A stretch of 21,155 bases of DNA, taken from Chara braunii (Eukaryota; Streptophyta; Charophyceae; Charales; Characeae). A program made the position numbers and the translations under genes. The stretch lies in NCBI GenBank assembly GCA_003427395.1, contig BFEA01000592.1:93856-115010 (forward strand), read 5' to 3'. The notes below the pieces were generated by a model, which made no database searches, was not told where the DNA came from, and was given only the letters and a program-made list of their open reading frames with translations. Positions 1 to 8,801 of this stretch are shown here, in pieces (the stretch's first letter is position 1; the number at the start of each line of letters is the position of its first letter).

Positions 1-544
1 CGCAATCACGGCCCGCCCTCCCTCAACGGTTTCGGACCGTGCGATTTCGTGAGGAGGGTCCGTCAAAAAAGGGACCGCCTGATGTCACAGCCCCCAACGC
101 GGTAGTACCTGCGGCGGGCAGCTGAAGGGCCCCTCAAGCCCCACTCACTGCACTCTCCGTTCTCCTGTCGGGCACCAAACGAATGGGGGTGGCTGTCACA
201 CCCGTTCGCTGGTGTCATGTCTTCCGTGTGCTGCCTTTGCGACGCATTCGCCATCGCTCGAAGTCGCCTGCATCATATCGTAGGCCCCTTGCGCATCCAG
301 GCCATAGTTCTTCCAGCAATCGTCGATAGCCGGGGGCGCTAACGAAAATGTCACTCGACTGTAGACCTTGCGCGTCGTCCCGTTCGGGCTATGCGTTCTT
401 GTGTTAGCTGGAGGCGTTTGTCGACTCGCAGGTCAGTAAGAAGCCCACGCCCCCTGTTCGACACCTTCACCATTTCGAGCCCCCACCTCTTCCCATTGCC
501 CTTCCGCTCCTTCGACCATGCAAGTGTTGTTCTCTGCCACCACC
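1..544. other. No supported gene; unique-looking sequence
   Basis: I see no convincing gene. Short frames exist on both strands, but none has a recognisable motif. The first 61 bases can form an imperfect hairpin (a CGGCCCG...CGGACCG type pairing and a CCCTCC/GGAGGG pairing), which may be chance. Confidence 0.4.
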
Positions 545-1215
545 TGCTTAGCCAATCACGCGCGCACGATCTTGACTGCACGACGCCCACCGATCACAAC
601 CACGGAAGACCCCATGCAGTGACACACGCTGATGTCATCATCTTGCACATAACGTCAGCGACGGGCAATGGCTTGCGGCTTTCACAGACATCGGCCTCGA
701 GTCTTGGCGTCCTCAACATCGCTTGTTTGCGTCCTCAACATCGCTTGTTGGCGTCCTCACCATCGCTTGTTGGCGTCCTTAACATCGCCCTCTAGTCTTG
801 GCGCCCTCCGTCGACCGCATCTGACGCGTGGAGAAAGTCGCATCGCGCTCGAGTCTTGGCATCCTCGACATCGCTTGTTGGCACACTTTCTTGGACCCTG
901 GCTCGCGGGTCGTCCTCCCCCAATCTACTCAGGATATCGCAATGCAGTCGGTCGTGCGAGTATTCTTCTACATCACCGCCTGATCCGTCTATCACGCACG
1001 AGTCGACATGCGCGCGATCTTCAGTCCACGATGTCCGCAGCTCACAACCACGAAAGTTCCCTTCCTCTGACACACGCTGACGTCACCATCTTGCGCATGA
1101 CGTCTAGAATTGGAAATGGTCTGCGGCTTTCCCAGTCTAGATCGTCGGAGGCCTCCGACGACCGCATCTGAGGCGTGGACGAAGTTTCATCGCCGTTGCT
1201 ACCTTGCGTCCTCAA
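545..1215 (+). repeat. Diverged direct repeat, two copies about 457 bp apart
   Basis: The stretch from about 548 to 860 is repeated, with many substitutions and length changes, from about 1005 to 1215. Shared landmarks in order are GCGCGCACGATCTT / GCGCGCGATCTT, TCACAACCACG, GACACACGCTGA, TCATCTTGCACATAACGTC / CCATCTTGCGCATGACGTC, TGCGGCTTTC, and CGACCGCATCTGA(C/G)GCGTGGA. The second copy contains a perfect TGACGTCA at 1078-1085, where the first copy reads TGATGTCA. The copies carry different frames and stops, so the unit is not obviously coding. It is probably an old tandem duplication of noncoding or transposon-derived DNA. Confidence 0.75.
707..789 (+). repeat. 22-bp tandem repeat, about 3.7 copies
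   Basis: The unit GCGTCCTCAACATCGCTTGTTG starts at 707, 729, 751 and 773, and the copies differ by only one or two bases. The last copy is partial. A stray diverged copy lies at about 864-887, and a fragment at about 1205. The 22-bp period is not a multiple of three, so the array cannot keep one protein repeat in frame. Confidence 0.9.
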
Positions 1216-1236
1216 AATCGCGGTATGTGATCACGG

Positions 1237-1362
1237 CTCCGATAACACATCACCCGATAGACGTCAACACCGGAGACGTCACCTGAAAAATGCGTGTCCA
1301 TCGACTTTAAGATCCCGTCCATCCATCTCCAATGTTGACGTCTATCGGACAATCTGTTATCG
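1237..1362. repeat. Imperfect inverted repeat with about 50-nt loop
   Basis: The left arm (1237-1275) contains CGATAGACGTCAAC and the right arm (1327-1362) contains GTTGACGTCTATCG. The outer parts, CTCCGATAACA and TGTTATCG, also pair, giving arms of about 35 bases with a few mismatches. This could be a hairpin, a foldback element remnant, or the two ends of a small inverted-repeat element. I saw no target-site duplication. Confidence 0.7.
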
Positions 1363-2050
1363 CAGCGCTGATAGCTGGAAGCCTCACGACAAACGCGCAC
1401 CTCCAACAGGAATCGCCCATGTCACACTCACAGCCACCTGTGGCCAAGCCACCCATCCACAACGTTCAGCACAAAGGATACCCATGGCAAATCTGAAACA
1501 TCCCAGATTACCTCCGATCCCGCGACATCCCACCGCCAAGTGCCAACTTCGAGCTCGTTTCCGATCGACTCGATGATTGAACATGTCTATCGCGGTTGTG
1601 GACAACATCAGGATCTTTTTCTTGTTGTCTTGAATGTTCCTCGTCTCATTGTCCGCTCTCGCACACGCAGCTAGCAATGAGGAACCGCCACACAATCGGG
1701 CGTGAGACGCCGGACACGCATCGACAACATTTTGGATATGGAACCAGCGCTCACAAGTTCCATCGCGCCCACAGGAAAACTTCACAGCACCGCCGCCCGT
1801 GCGGCAGCCCGTCCCCTCGCCACGATTCATTTTGGGCGAACTTAGACGTGGACAATCTTCGCGTCGTTTGAAGTCTCGAAATCTGAGCTGAATGAACGCA
1901 TAATGACCTCGTGAAATGATCAGCTCTCGATCCACGCCGATCACATTTCGATTCCAATTAATCGCAGCCTTGTTTTCCAGAGCAACTTAGGGAGGCGTTC
2001 TCGGGATTGCAGCGGGAGTGAGAGAGTGTTGTTCGTGCCACTTGTTCCGG
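1363..2050. other. No supported gene
   Basis: A 186-codon open frame runs on the minus strand from about 1944 to 1384. Its product is Arg/Cys-rich, has no motif I recognise, and is overlapped by other frames, so I treat it as unsupported. No repeat structure was evident here. Confidence 0.4.
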
Positions 2051-2056
2051 ATGGAG

Positions 2057-2072
2057 TTCGGATTCATCCGAT
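2057..2072. repeat. TCGGAT-TC-ATCCGA palindromic site 1
   Basis: This is the leftmost copy of the inverted-repeat motif (arms TCGGAT/ATCCGA, spacer TC). It lies upstream of the 300-bp tandem family and outside its units, within a short unrelated context. Confidence 0.8.
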
Positions 2073-2315
2073 CTCGGGATGGAGACAATAGTAGATGTCA
2101 TTTGCGATGCAAGTGGTTGAATGACTATGCCCCCCTTACATCCGACCCATTGTTTACACACAACGTTCCCCCATCGAGAGTTTTGAGGTGACCCCCTTTC
2201 CATGACAACCCGCCACTCATGACTACCGCCGATGTTCTTTGTCTCCCACGAGGGGTTATGCAACTCTCAGGCAGGACGTTTTTTGTTTCACCTCACTACG
2301 GAACGTGTGATGTAG

Positions 2316-2331
2316 TTCGGATGAATCCAAA
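2316..2331. repeat. Degraded palindromic site in tandem unit
   Basis: This site reads TTCGGATGAATCCAA, one mismatch from the exact core. The equivalent position in the next unit (2638-2652) has lost its right arm, and that in the third (2937-2952) is intact. Confidence 0.7.
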
Positions 2332-2489
2332 CCACAACCCTCGGCTCGTGAGAAGTCTCAACGGGAAACGCATCCCTCCGATGTCTCAGTGGAAGGGACA
2401 ACGACGACACAGGGGATCGCTTTCGAAGTAAACATCTCCTGAAATCATGAGTACGATAGTTCCCCATCTGCTTTTTCCTTCGTTTGTAG

Positions 2490-2505
2490 CTCGGATGAAT
2501 CCGAA
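2490..2505. repeat. TCGGAT-GA-ATCCGA palindromic site 2
   Basis: Exact 12-base core with spacer GA, in the first full tandem unit, followed by CCACAACCACAGACG. The same position in the next unit (2794-2809) is identical. Confidence 0.85.
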
Positions 2506-2793
2506 CCACAACCACAGACGACTGACGGATGGCAGTCGTGGCTTTTGTCAATGTTTGTTTATTCCGCATTGGGTTGTGCAATACTCACACAGGACTGGAC
2601 GTTTTTGTTTCGCCTCACCACGGAACGTGTGATGTAGTTCGGATGAATGCTCGTGGGAAGTCTCAACGGGAACCGCATCCCTCCGATGTCTCAGTGGAAG
2701 GGATAACGACGGCATTGGGGATCGCTTCGAAGTAAACATCTCCAAAAATCATGACTCCGATAGCTCCCCATCTGCTTTTGCCTTCGTTTGTAG

Positions 2794-2809
2794 CTCGGAT
2801 GAATCCGAA
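2794..2809. repeat. TCGGAT-GA-ATCCGA palindromic site 3
   Basis: Exact core. It is the counterpart of the site at 2490-2505 in the next tandem unit, so it owes its presence partly to duplication. Confidence 0.85.
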
Positions 2810-2936
2810 CCACAACCACAGACGACTGACGGACGGCAGTCGTGGCTTTTGTCATTGTTTATTTATTCCGCATTGGGTTGTGCAATACTCACACAGGACT
2901 TATAAGTTCGGCGTCACTCCTAAACGTGTGATATAG

Positions 2937-2952
2937 CTCGGATCAATCCGAA
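2937..2952. repeat. TCGGAT-CA-ATCCGA palindromic site 4
   Basis: Exact arms with a different spacer (CA), at the degraded right end of the tandem family. Confidence 0.85.
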
Positions 2953-3059
2953 CCACATCCCTCACCGCATCGGGAATCCCGAGGTGAGTATCATGCCCAG
3001 TGACGGGAGGTCTCATCGGGCAAACAGTGGCACACGCCACGCATCCTGAATGCAACATA

Positions 3060-3600
3060 CAATAACCGACGGTGGGCACTCATGACATTCGTTGTTTATT
3101 TGTCCTTCCGAGAGGCGAAATGTGAACATTTTGAAGGACGTCTGGGTACCGCCTGACTGAAACCGTTTGCTGTGGTCCGAATAATTACTCCAAACCTCAT
3201 AGCTCGATGGCGATTGAGTTTGATTTGTCTGCTCCTCTTGGCTTTTGTCTTTTTGCAGATGGGGCAGTAAGGCAAACATCGCAAAGGACGTGTTGCTTCC
3301 TACTGGCTCCGCCTTCGATTCCAGGGGTGTCTCATTCTTCTGCCACATCCCTCCGAGTGAGGCAAGGTCGATGGGCGATCCGAGCCACAGATGGTCGCAC
3401 GACATCCCATTTAATGTCTATCTTTCCTGGGCGGTTGGTCTGATTGATCCGAACCACGGATTGCTGGGCATGGATGAGCTTCTGTCTAGGACTTCTGTTG
3501 GCTGGTGGCTCTGATTGGTCCGAACCTCGGATCCGGGGCGGTGCGGTAGGCTTGGATGAGCGTCTGTCTTGCACTTCTGTTCAGCTCGTATTCAGAATGA
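3060..3600 (+). repeat. Further decayed repeat units related to the 300-bp family
   Basis: A segment at about 3085-3165 (TTTATTTGTCCTTCC...GAAGGACGT) resembles one at about 3212-3290 (TTTTGTCTTTTTGCAG...AAAGGACGT). Both resemble the TTTTGTC...GCATTGGG part of the unit at 2250-2960. From 3439 a shorter unit (TCTGATTG[A/G]TCCGAACC ... TGGATGAGC[T/G]TCTGTCT) repeats at 3510, a period of about 71-80 bp. The TCTTTTTGCAG at 3248-3258 looks like a splice acceptor, but it is part of a repeat and leads quickly to a stop, so I do not call an exon. Confidence 0.6.
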
Positions 3601-4092
3601 CCGTGGTAGGTAGAGTGTGTGCTTTCATGGCTCTGCAAAAAGTACCTGTCATGTTGACTGTGCGAAAACGTCTTCTGTAGATGAGGCGGTGTAATGTGGT
3701 TGTCCGGTGTTGGTGTGCTGTTCTGTTCGATGAGGGCCGTCCCACTGTTCTGTCCGTGTCAACGTGCTTTACGACGTGGGTTTTGATAATTTTTTTAAAT
3801 CCCGCATCTGTTGTGGAACGGGTCCCTGCGTAGCTTTTAGAAAACACTCAATTGGCTTGGTGAACTTCTGATTGGTGACCTTCTGTAAGGGCTTTGCAAT
3901 GCGACGTGGAAATATATTTTTTTTGAACGTTTCCGATTCACGGCCTTCTTTAAGGGCTTCGCCGACAAAAAAGTGTAGGGCGTTACAGCTGGGTGTGGGC
4001 GTCGTCGGGGAAATTATCGTTCACCGATATTGTTTACGACCATCTCCTCTTCGGTATGTCTATCCATATGTTCGTGTTGTGTAGGGAGTTTA
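3601..4092. other. No supported gene
   Basis: Mixed T-rich sequence between the repeat field and the orphan frame. It contains a weak internal repeat (CCTTCTGTAAGGGCTTT at about 3882 and CCTTCTTTAAGGGCTTC at about 3943). Any promoter or 5' exon of the following frame would lie here, but I cannot point to one. Confidence 0.4.
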
Positions 4093-5073
4093 ATGTCGTC
4101 GAGTCCTTCGACAAGCGTCGCCATGACACCCGAGAGGCACATGCGCTTAGCGAAACCCTTTCCACCTTGTGCGAGATCGTTGAGGCATCATGACGGTCAA
4201 ACGTGGATCGACGATGCACCCGAGGACGACTTCGAGGACGACCCATGGACGACCGTTGTCCCTTACATGAACCGGCATCTCGACGAATGGAACGAAAATG
4301 ACTGGAAGGCGATGGAGCGTTCCTACCCATGGGCAAGCCATTACAAGTTTGCCAACATGTTGGAGTTCGGGAGCCTCATGGCACTGCCTGCTGGTGTCCT
4401 CCATCGAAAGACCCTGGACGATAAGGGTAAACCGGTCCGCTTCCGTACCAGCTTCAGACGTCGCCTCCACTGCGAGTATATCACATCTTCGCCACGAACT
4501 TGGGGAAGTTCGCAGAAGCAAGAGTTGGTGGACTACGGTCGTCATTGTTCATTCTTGGAACACTACCCACCTCGTTGCCCAGGGACTTCTCCACAAGCTC
4601 TATCGTACTGTTGTGTGCGCTTGACGGATGACGGATGTCCTTTCGCCAGAGTGCTTTGTGTGGCTTCTTCAAGCAAAAGCGGGAAACTTGTGGATGCAGT
4701 TGTGCTTGTGTCACGCAATGAGATGGTGCTTCAGGGATCTAGGTTCAAGGCTGTCATGTCTCGCCCCGATGTAGATGGGCGATCAGACTTGGTGAGAGAA
4801 GGTCAGGTAAGAGTTTTTCTGTCATTGTGGGATGATGTGGAAACGAAAGTGTCTGAAATACGTGACTGTATAGGGAATTCCTTAGCACGACAAGGAGGGT
4901 TTGTCAGGATGAAATACATGTCAGTGTTTTTGGAGAAGGCAACAGTCGACGAGCCGCAGATCCATGTGGATGGATCATCTATGAACGCTATGTATGACTT
5001 CCGTTCACGACCTCGTCCGCGGGAACCCCTGTATGTCACAAGATACGGACGTGTGGTCAGACCTTGTGTTTAA
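4093..5073 (+). CDS. Orphan reading frame, 326 codons, function unknown
   Basis: I do not recognise this protein. The frame is open from about 4030, and 4093 is the first ATG in it. A long run without stops in a window otherwise dense with stops, plus balanced amino-acid use, suggests a real or recently real gene. Visible features are an acidic patch DDAPEDDFEDDPW near residue 42, a Trp-rich stretch after it, an Arg-rich segment RTSFRRRL near residue 118, and a basic C-terminus. No signal peptide, membrane segment or zinc pattern is evident. A strong donor-like CAG/GTAAGA at 4804-4812 means the last 90 codons could be intron read-through. Its left neighbour is a repeat field, and its right neighbour begins within 90 bases with a palindromic site (5159). 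It could be a gene of a large mobile element or a lineage-specific host gene. Confidence 0.5.
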   Translation: MSSSPSTSVAMTPERHMRLAKPFPPCARSLRHHDGQTWIDDAPEDDFEDDPWTTVVPYMNRHLDEWNENDWKAMERSYPWASHYKFANMLEFGSLMALPAGVLHRKTLDDKGKPVRFRTSFRRRLHCEYITSSPRTWGSSQKQELVDYGRHCSFLEHYPPRCPGTSPQALSYCCVRLTDDGCPFARVLCVASSSKSGKLVDAVVLVSRNEMVLQGSRFKAVMSRPDVDGRSDLVREGQVRVFLSLWDDVETKVSEIRDCIGNSLARQGGFVRMKYMSVFLEKATVDEPQIHVDGSSMNAMYDFRSRPRPREPLYVTRYGRVVRPCV

Positions 5074-5158
5074 GGGAAAAGGAGACTCCCTCGTGACGAC
5101 TAAAGTTGACACCTGCGTTGTTGCATTTGAACTTGCGAAGGTGACGTTCTATAAGTGT

Positions 5159-5174
5159 TTCGGATTCATCCGAA
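5159..5174. repeat. TTCGGAT-TC-ATCCGAA palindromic site 5 (full 7+7 arms)
   Basis: Both seven-base arms are perfect with spacer TC. The site begins 86 bases after the stop of the orphan frame, in sequence unrelated to the 300-bp tandem units. The following GATACGTGCGGG resembles the sequence after the site at 7470. Confidence 0.9.
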
Positions 5175-5377
5175 TCATCAGTCAGATACGTGCGGGTGCA
5201 TCCAACGTTGAAGGCGATGCGTATAGACTTCCCCAAGGAAGCACCTTGGCCAAACAACAACCCGTCGAATTCTGTATGTGCGACCCGATAACTGCAGACC
5301 ATCGAGTTTATGTTCTTGCACGCCTTCGAGGCAAACGACGCTTCCAAATAGTCCGCCGCCCTCTAGATCGTCTGGTG

Positions 5378-5960
5378 CTGCCATGAAATGTGGTGCCCGT
5401 GTCCGAGGCCCTCTGTGCAACAGCCGCTGCATGGCAGAAAATGACGTGAGTGGCGACGGCCGAGGCTCTAATCATGCATGTCCACCAGAACATCTTCTGT
5501 ATCGGATTCATCCGAAGTCGCCGGCGGCACAAGCGTTTTCATTCTCATCCCCGCAAAAGTCGTCTGTTACCCTGGACACCCGCTGAAAGAAACTCCTCTT
5601 TGCATCAATACGCTTCATATGGGCCGATGATAAGCAGCCGCGCAGAATGCATAGCACGTCCCGATTGCGAAATCGTCGGGTCTTTTTCTCACGACGGCGA
5701 AGGCTCGTGATCACCCCCGGCGACGGCGATGATGGTTTTTGGATTGGATGCCATGAAATGTGGTGCCATGTCCGTAGCCCTCTGTGCAACAGCCGCTGCC
5801 AGACTGAAAGTGACTTAGCGACGCTGGCCGACGCTGCAATCGACCTTGTCCGACATGTCATCTTGTGTCTCGGATCGATTCGAAGTTTGGGGCCTCTGGA
5901 GCTTGTTCCTTCTCGTCACCGAACGTTCAGCACCTGCACAGAACACAAAAAAACTTTCTG
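5378..5960 (+). repeat. Direct repeat, period about 370 bp, two diverged copies
   Basis: GCCATGAAATGTGGTGCC occurs at about 5380 and 5750. Each copy is followed by CCCTCTGTGCAACAGCCGCTGC, then a GACGC/GGCCGA-rich stretch, then a palindromic site (exact at 5501, degraded at 5869), then TTCTCRTC. The repeat therefore carries one palindrome per unit, but in a sequence context unlike the 2.25-2.96 kb units. Confidence 0.8.
5501..5516. repeat. TCGGAT-TC-ATCCGA palindromic site 6
   Basis: Exact core in the first 370-bp unit. The second unit has CTCGGATCGATTCGAA at 5869-5884, with a changed spacer and a mutated right arm. Confidence 0.85.
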
Positions 5961-5964
5961 ATTG

Positions 5965-7070
5965 GAACATCGCGGGGTCATCGAGTTGTCGACTCCCACA
6001 TGATGATTACCGTGAACAGCGGCATGATGGCAAGTTCGCCTCTCCGATGTGGGTCTAATGGTGGATTGCGTGAAATCTGCTCTCAAAGATCCACACCGGA
6101 GAGGGGGGTCAACAATCGACCACTGCTTGCTTGTAAAACATCATATGATGTGTCGATACAACCGACATTCAGAACTGGTCGGTGAGCATCTGGTGCTACG
6201 CCAAAAAGTTCATCAGGCGGCCTCAATATTCCCCCGCAATTGCTCATTTTGGGGTTCTCGCGTCATAAACTCCCTTATGATGACTACAGTTAACAACGGC
6301 GGGGTAGCAGGTCCTCTTCTCCAATATGGATCTCACGATGGAGTGCGAAACTCTGCTCTCAAAGATCCACACCGGGAAAGGGGGCCAACTATCAACCACT
6401 GCTTGCTTGTAAGACATCATATGATGTGTCGACACAACCAACATTCAGAACTGGACGGTGAGCATCTAGTGCTACGCCGGAAAGTTCGTCATGCGGCCGC
6501 GATATTCCCCCGCAATTGCTCATTTTCGGTTTCTCGCTTCATAGACTCCCTTATGATGACTACACTTAACAGCGACATGGTAGCAGGTACCCTTCTCCGA
6601 TATGGATCTCACGGTGGAGTGTGAAACTCTGCTCTCAAAAATCCAGACCGGGAAAGGGGGTCAGCTATGAACCACTGCTTGCTTGTAAAACATCATATGA
6701 TGTGTCGATACAACCGACATTCAGAACTAGTCGGTGAGCATCTGGTGCTACGCCAAAGAGTTCGTCATGCGGCCGCGATATTCCTCCGCAATTGCTCATT
6801 TTTGGGTTCCCGCGTCATAGACTCCCTTATGATGACTAAACTTAACAACGACAGGGTAGCAGGTCCCCTTCTCTGATATGGATCTCACGGTGGAGTACGA
6901 AACTCTGCTCTCAAAGATCCACACCGGGAAAGGGGGCCAGCTATCAACCACTGCTTGATCTTAAGGCATCATATGATTTGTCCATTATATCGGCGTTCGA
7001 AACTGTTTGGTGAGCATCTGGTGCTACGCCAACAATTTTCGAACAAGACCGCGAGGTTCCCTAAGAGTGT
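5965..7070 (+). repeat. 276-bp tandem array, about four copies
   Basis: TCTCAAAGATCCACACCGG starts at 6081, 6357, 6633 and 6909, exactly 276 bases apart each time. CATCATATGATGTGTCGA, GGTGAGCATCTGGTGCTACGCC and CCGCAATTGCTCATTTT recur once per unit. The two inner units are the most alike, and the outer edges are more diverged, as expected for unequal exchange. Since 276 is 92 codons, one plus frame stays open from about 6049 to 7248 apart from TGA at 6622-6624 and 6874-6876. Most differences between units that I checked change an amino acid, which speaks against selection on a protein. I therefore call it a satellite-like array with a fortuitous frame. Confidence 0.92.
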
Positions 7071-7133
7071 TTTTGCCACCCCACATCACAGACCGCCGAC
7101 TGTTTGGCACTGCGAGAAGGCTGTCAATTTCTT

Positions 7134-7165
7134 ACGACGCGGAAGACTCGTGATCACTTCCGTCG
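7134..7165 (+). repeat. Dispersed copy of a segment at 5693-5725
   Basis: CGACGCGGAAGACTCGTGATCAC here matches CGACGGCGAAGGCTCGTGATCAC near 5693. The repeat families of the 5.1-7.6 kb mosaic therefore share pieces. Confidence 0.6.
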
Positions 7166-7252
7166 TCTGTATGTGTGCTGATGGTGCTCGGCATTGCATA
7201 CTTTACGCACTGGTGGTGTATGCTGCAATTGTCATAATCTGGATATAAGTGT

Positions 7253-7268
7253 CTCGGATGCATCCGAT
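7253..7268. repeat. TCGGAT-GC-ATCCGA palindromic site 7
   Basis: Perfect palindrome across the spacer (GC). It lies just left of the 151-bp repeat pair and 66 bases from the next site. Confidence 0.85.
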
Positions 7269-7318
7269 ATAAGAACCTGCGACGATGCGGACTTGTCAAT
7301 ATTTACCTGCATCATTGT

Positions 7319-7334
7319 ATCGGATTCATCCGAG
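7319..7334. repeat. TCGGAT-TC-ATCCGA palindromic site 8
   Basis: Exact core, first copy of the 151-bp unit. Confidence 0.85.
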
Positions 7335-7469
7335 TCTAAAATCAGTTACATATTTGCGCACCCGCAATTTCTACAGCATGTCTGGTCGGTGACAGGCAAG
7401 GCTTGTAGTCCGGTTCAAGGCTGGTTGTGCACCTCTAATGTCAAGTCCGATATTTGCCTGCGTCGTTGC

Positions 7470-7485
7470 GTCGGATTCATCCGAA
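7470..7485. repeat. TCGGAT-TC-ATCCGA palindromic site 9
   Basis: Exact core, second copy of the 151-bp unit. The 12 bases after it resemble those after site 5. Confidence 0.85.
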
Positions 7486-7833
7486 TCGAAAGTATGTTAC
7501 ATACATGCGGGACGCCATTTCTACGTCATACATGTGAAATCGGTGAGGGTGAAGGCTTGTCGTCCGATTCAAGGCTGGCTATGCATTGTCTTTTTGTTTC
7601 GTTGCACTGCTATAGTGCTCCCCAACTGGCGGACGCATCTCTGTCGCTTTATCATTGCAAAAGTCCAACAACTGTCTCGACTGCGATTTGGGTCAACGTT
7701 TGTTGCTCTGCTCGCAGGGAAAAGTGGAATGCTTCACTGGTGTGATACGACGACGGTCGATCAAGACTTCCCTCCCACACCAGCTTGCCTTCCGTTACGT
7801 TTTCGGCAGGAATTGACTGGGAAGGGATTGGTT

Positions 7834-8298
7834 ATGGGCATTAGAGTTCCGAGCAGTGCCGATAGTACTTCTTCCCGACTCGAGCCATGTGCTTCCTCTG
7901 GAAAACGGTCACGTGACTCAAACACTCAGCATCGACGGAAGAGAACACAATTGTCCACCTCCACCGAGCATTCGTACATCTGTCGTGACGTGCTCGAATA
8001 CCACAAAAACACTGGAAGCGGGGGTCAATTTCTTAATGTCGATTGTACATCCAGAGTCTCTTCAGCATGTTCTGAAATGACCGACGCTGGGATGTTGAGC
8101 TCCATACCCGAGGGGAATCTCGGTGACTGTAGTTATAGTGGGACGGAGTACGTGTATAGTGCGAATAACTGCACTACTGCTGGTTCTTCCTTGGGAGTTG
8201 GCGATGGGGGTGATAGGGTTTCCTCGTCTACCCCTCCGCAGTGCCAGGAGAGTCAAGGACTGTCCACGGATGAAATCACTGAATATTGTTATTCATGA
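7834..8298 (+). pseudogene. DUF7869 gene: Ser-rich N-terminal segment
   Basis: This frame leads in phase into the conserved Cys-rich part and is separated from it only by TGA at 8296-8298. The product is rich in Ser, Thr and Gly with a basic patch HRRKRT that could serve as a nuclear signal. No fold is recognisable. The frame extends further left into the 151-bp repeats, but that part is probably noncoding. Assignment to the gene rests on the shared frame, not on similarity. Confidence 0.5.
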
Positions 8299-8800
8299 GA
8301 CAGTCAGAGCTCGCGCTGTCTCTCCGAAGAGGACCGCCATATACGGTACATTTTGCCGGTGCCTATGCCCGGTGAAAGAAGATCCTATTCTATGGCAAAC
8401 ATAGAACCGGCCAAAAAGACACAGCATCGGCGAGCTATGGGCAAACTCAGGATGCAGTCACTTCAGGCAGTGCGAGGGATGCTCTGTTGTAGGCGGATGT
8501 GTTGCGCTGAACTGACTGCCGAAGATGTCAGGCCGGTACGGGAGGCATTCTACTCGAAAAGTTTCGCGGAAAGGACGAAGTGGTGGTTGCAAACCATACA
8601 TGACTTCACGGTTATGGAAGGTGGTGCTGAGCGGGTCAAGCTTGTAGCTTGCAAACGGAAGATGTGCGTGCAGGCGTACTGTAGCATTCTCGACATTTCT
8701 CGTAACACATTCTATGTCTACAAAAGGATGTACGATAATGGTGTTGTCGTTAGGGAGCATGGGCACTCGGGCTTGTTTAAACCATCTGAAAAGTCGTCAC
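8299..8800 (+). pseudogene. DUF7869 gene: Cys-rich N-terminal domain
   Basis: The segment has MLCCRRMCC, then an AERTKWWLQ stretch, then CKRKMCVQAYC, then ISRNTFYVYKRMYDNGVV and a HGHSG turn. The order of Cys pairs, an R..Y-type helix, a second Cys cluster with a helix-turn-like IS..TF, and HG..G is what I know from N-terminal regions of DUF7869 proteins. It is probably a zinc-stabilised DNA-binding region (inference). The frame is lost between 8787 and 8815, where the similarity passes into the next frame down. Confidence 0.75.
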
Positions 8801-8801
8801 G

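Larger units (their letters stand above)
2250..2960 (+). repeat. Diverged tandem repeat, unit about 300-322 bp, about 2.3 copies
   Basis: GAACGTGTGATGTAG occurs at 2301 and 2623, with a degraded form at 2922. ATTCCGCATTGGGTTGTGCA occurs at 2561 and 2865. GAAGTCTCAACGGGAA and CATCCCTCCGATGTCTCAGT are also repeated. Each unit carries two copies of the TCGGATNNATCCGA palindrome about 160-175 bases apart. Spacings of 322, 304 and 299 show indels between units. Short open frames inside are not conserved between units, so I regard this as noncoding satellite-like DNA. Confidence 0.85.
7285..7585 (+). repeat. 151-bp tandem repeat, two copies
   Basis: The first copy is about 7291-7435 and the second about 7441-7586. 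CGGATTCATCCGA is at 7321 and 7472, giving the 151-bp period. TATTTRCCTGC, GGCTTGT[A/C]GTCCG and TTCAAGGCTGG follow at the same spacing. The period is not a multiple of three: the shared SDSSESK reading is in one frame in copy one and another in copy two, so the unit is not a continuous protein repeat. Confidence 0.85.

Noticed and set aside
707-789. CRISPR-like array
   Set aside because: The 22-bp units abut without spacers and the DNA is eukaryotic, so it is a plain tandem repeat.
1384-1944. 186-codon minus-strand open frame
   Set aside because: No recognisable motif, odd Cys/Arg-rich composition and several overlapping frames. Length alone is not enough here.
3245-3514. Splice acceptor TCTTTTTGCAG followed by an 89-codon frame
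   Set aside because: It lies inside a decayed repeat unit. The frame directly after the acceptor hits TAA within four codons, and the other frame has no motif.
6049-7248. A functional repeat-protein gene
   Set aside because: Two TGA codons interrupt it, and most differences between units change amino acids.
7438-7830. Left extension of the DUF7869 N-terminal frame through SDSSESK repeats
   Set aside because: The 151-bp unit is not a multiple of three, so its two copies read this motif in different frames. It is probably noncoding.
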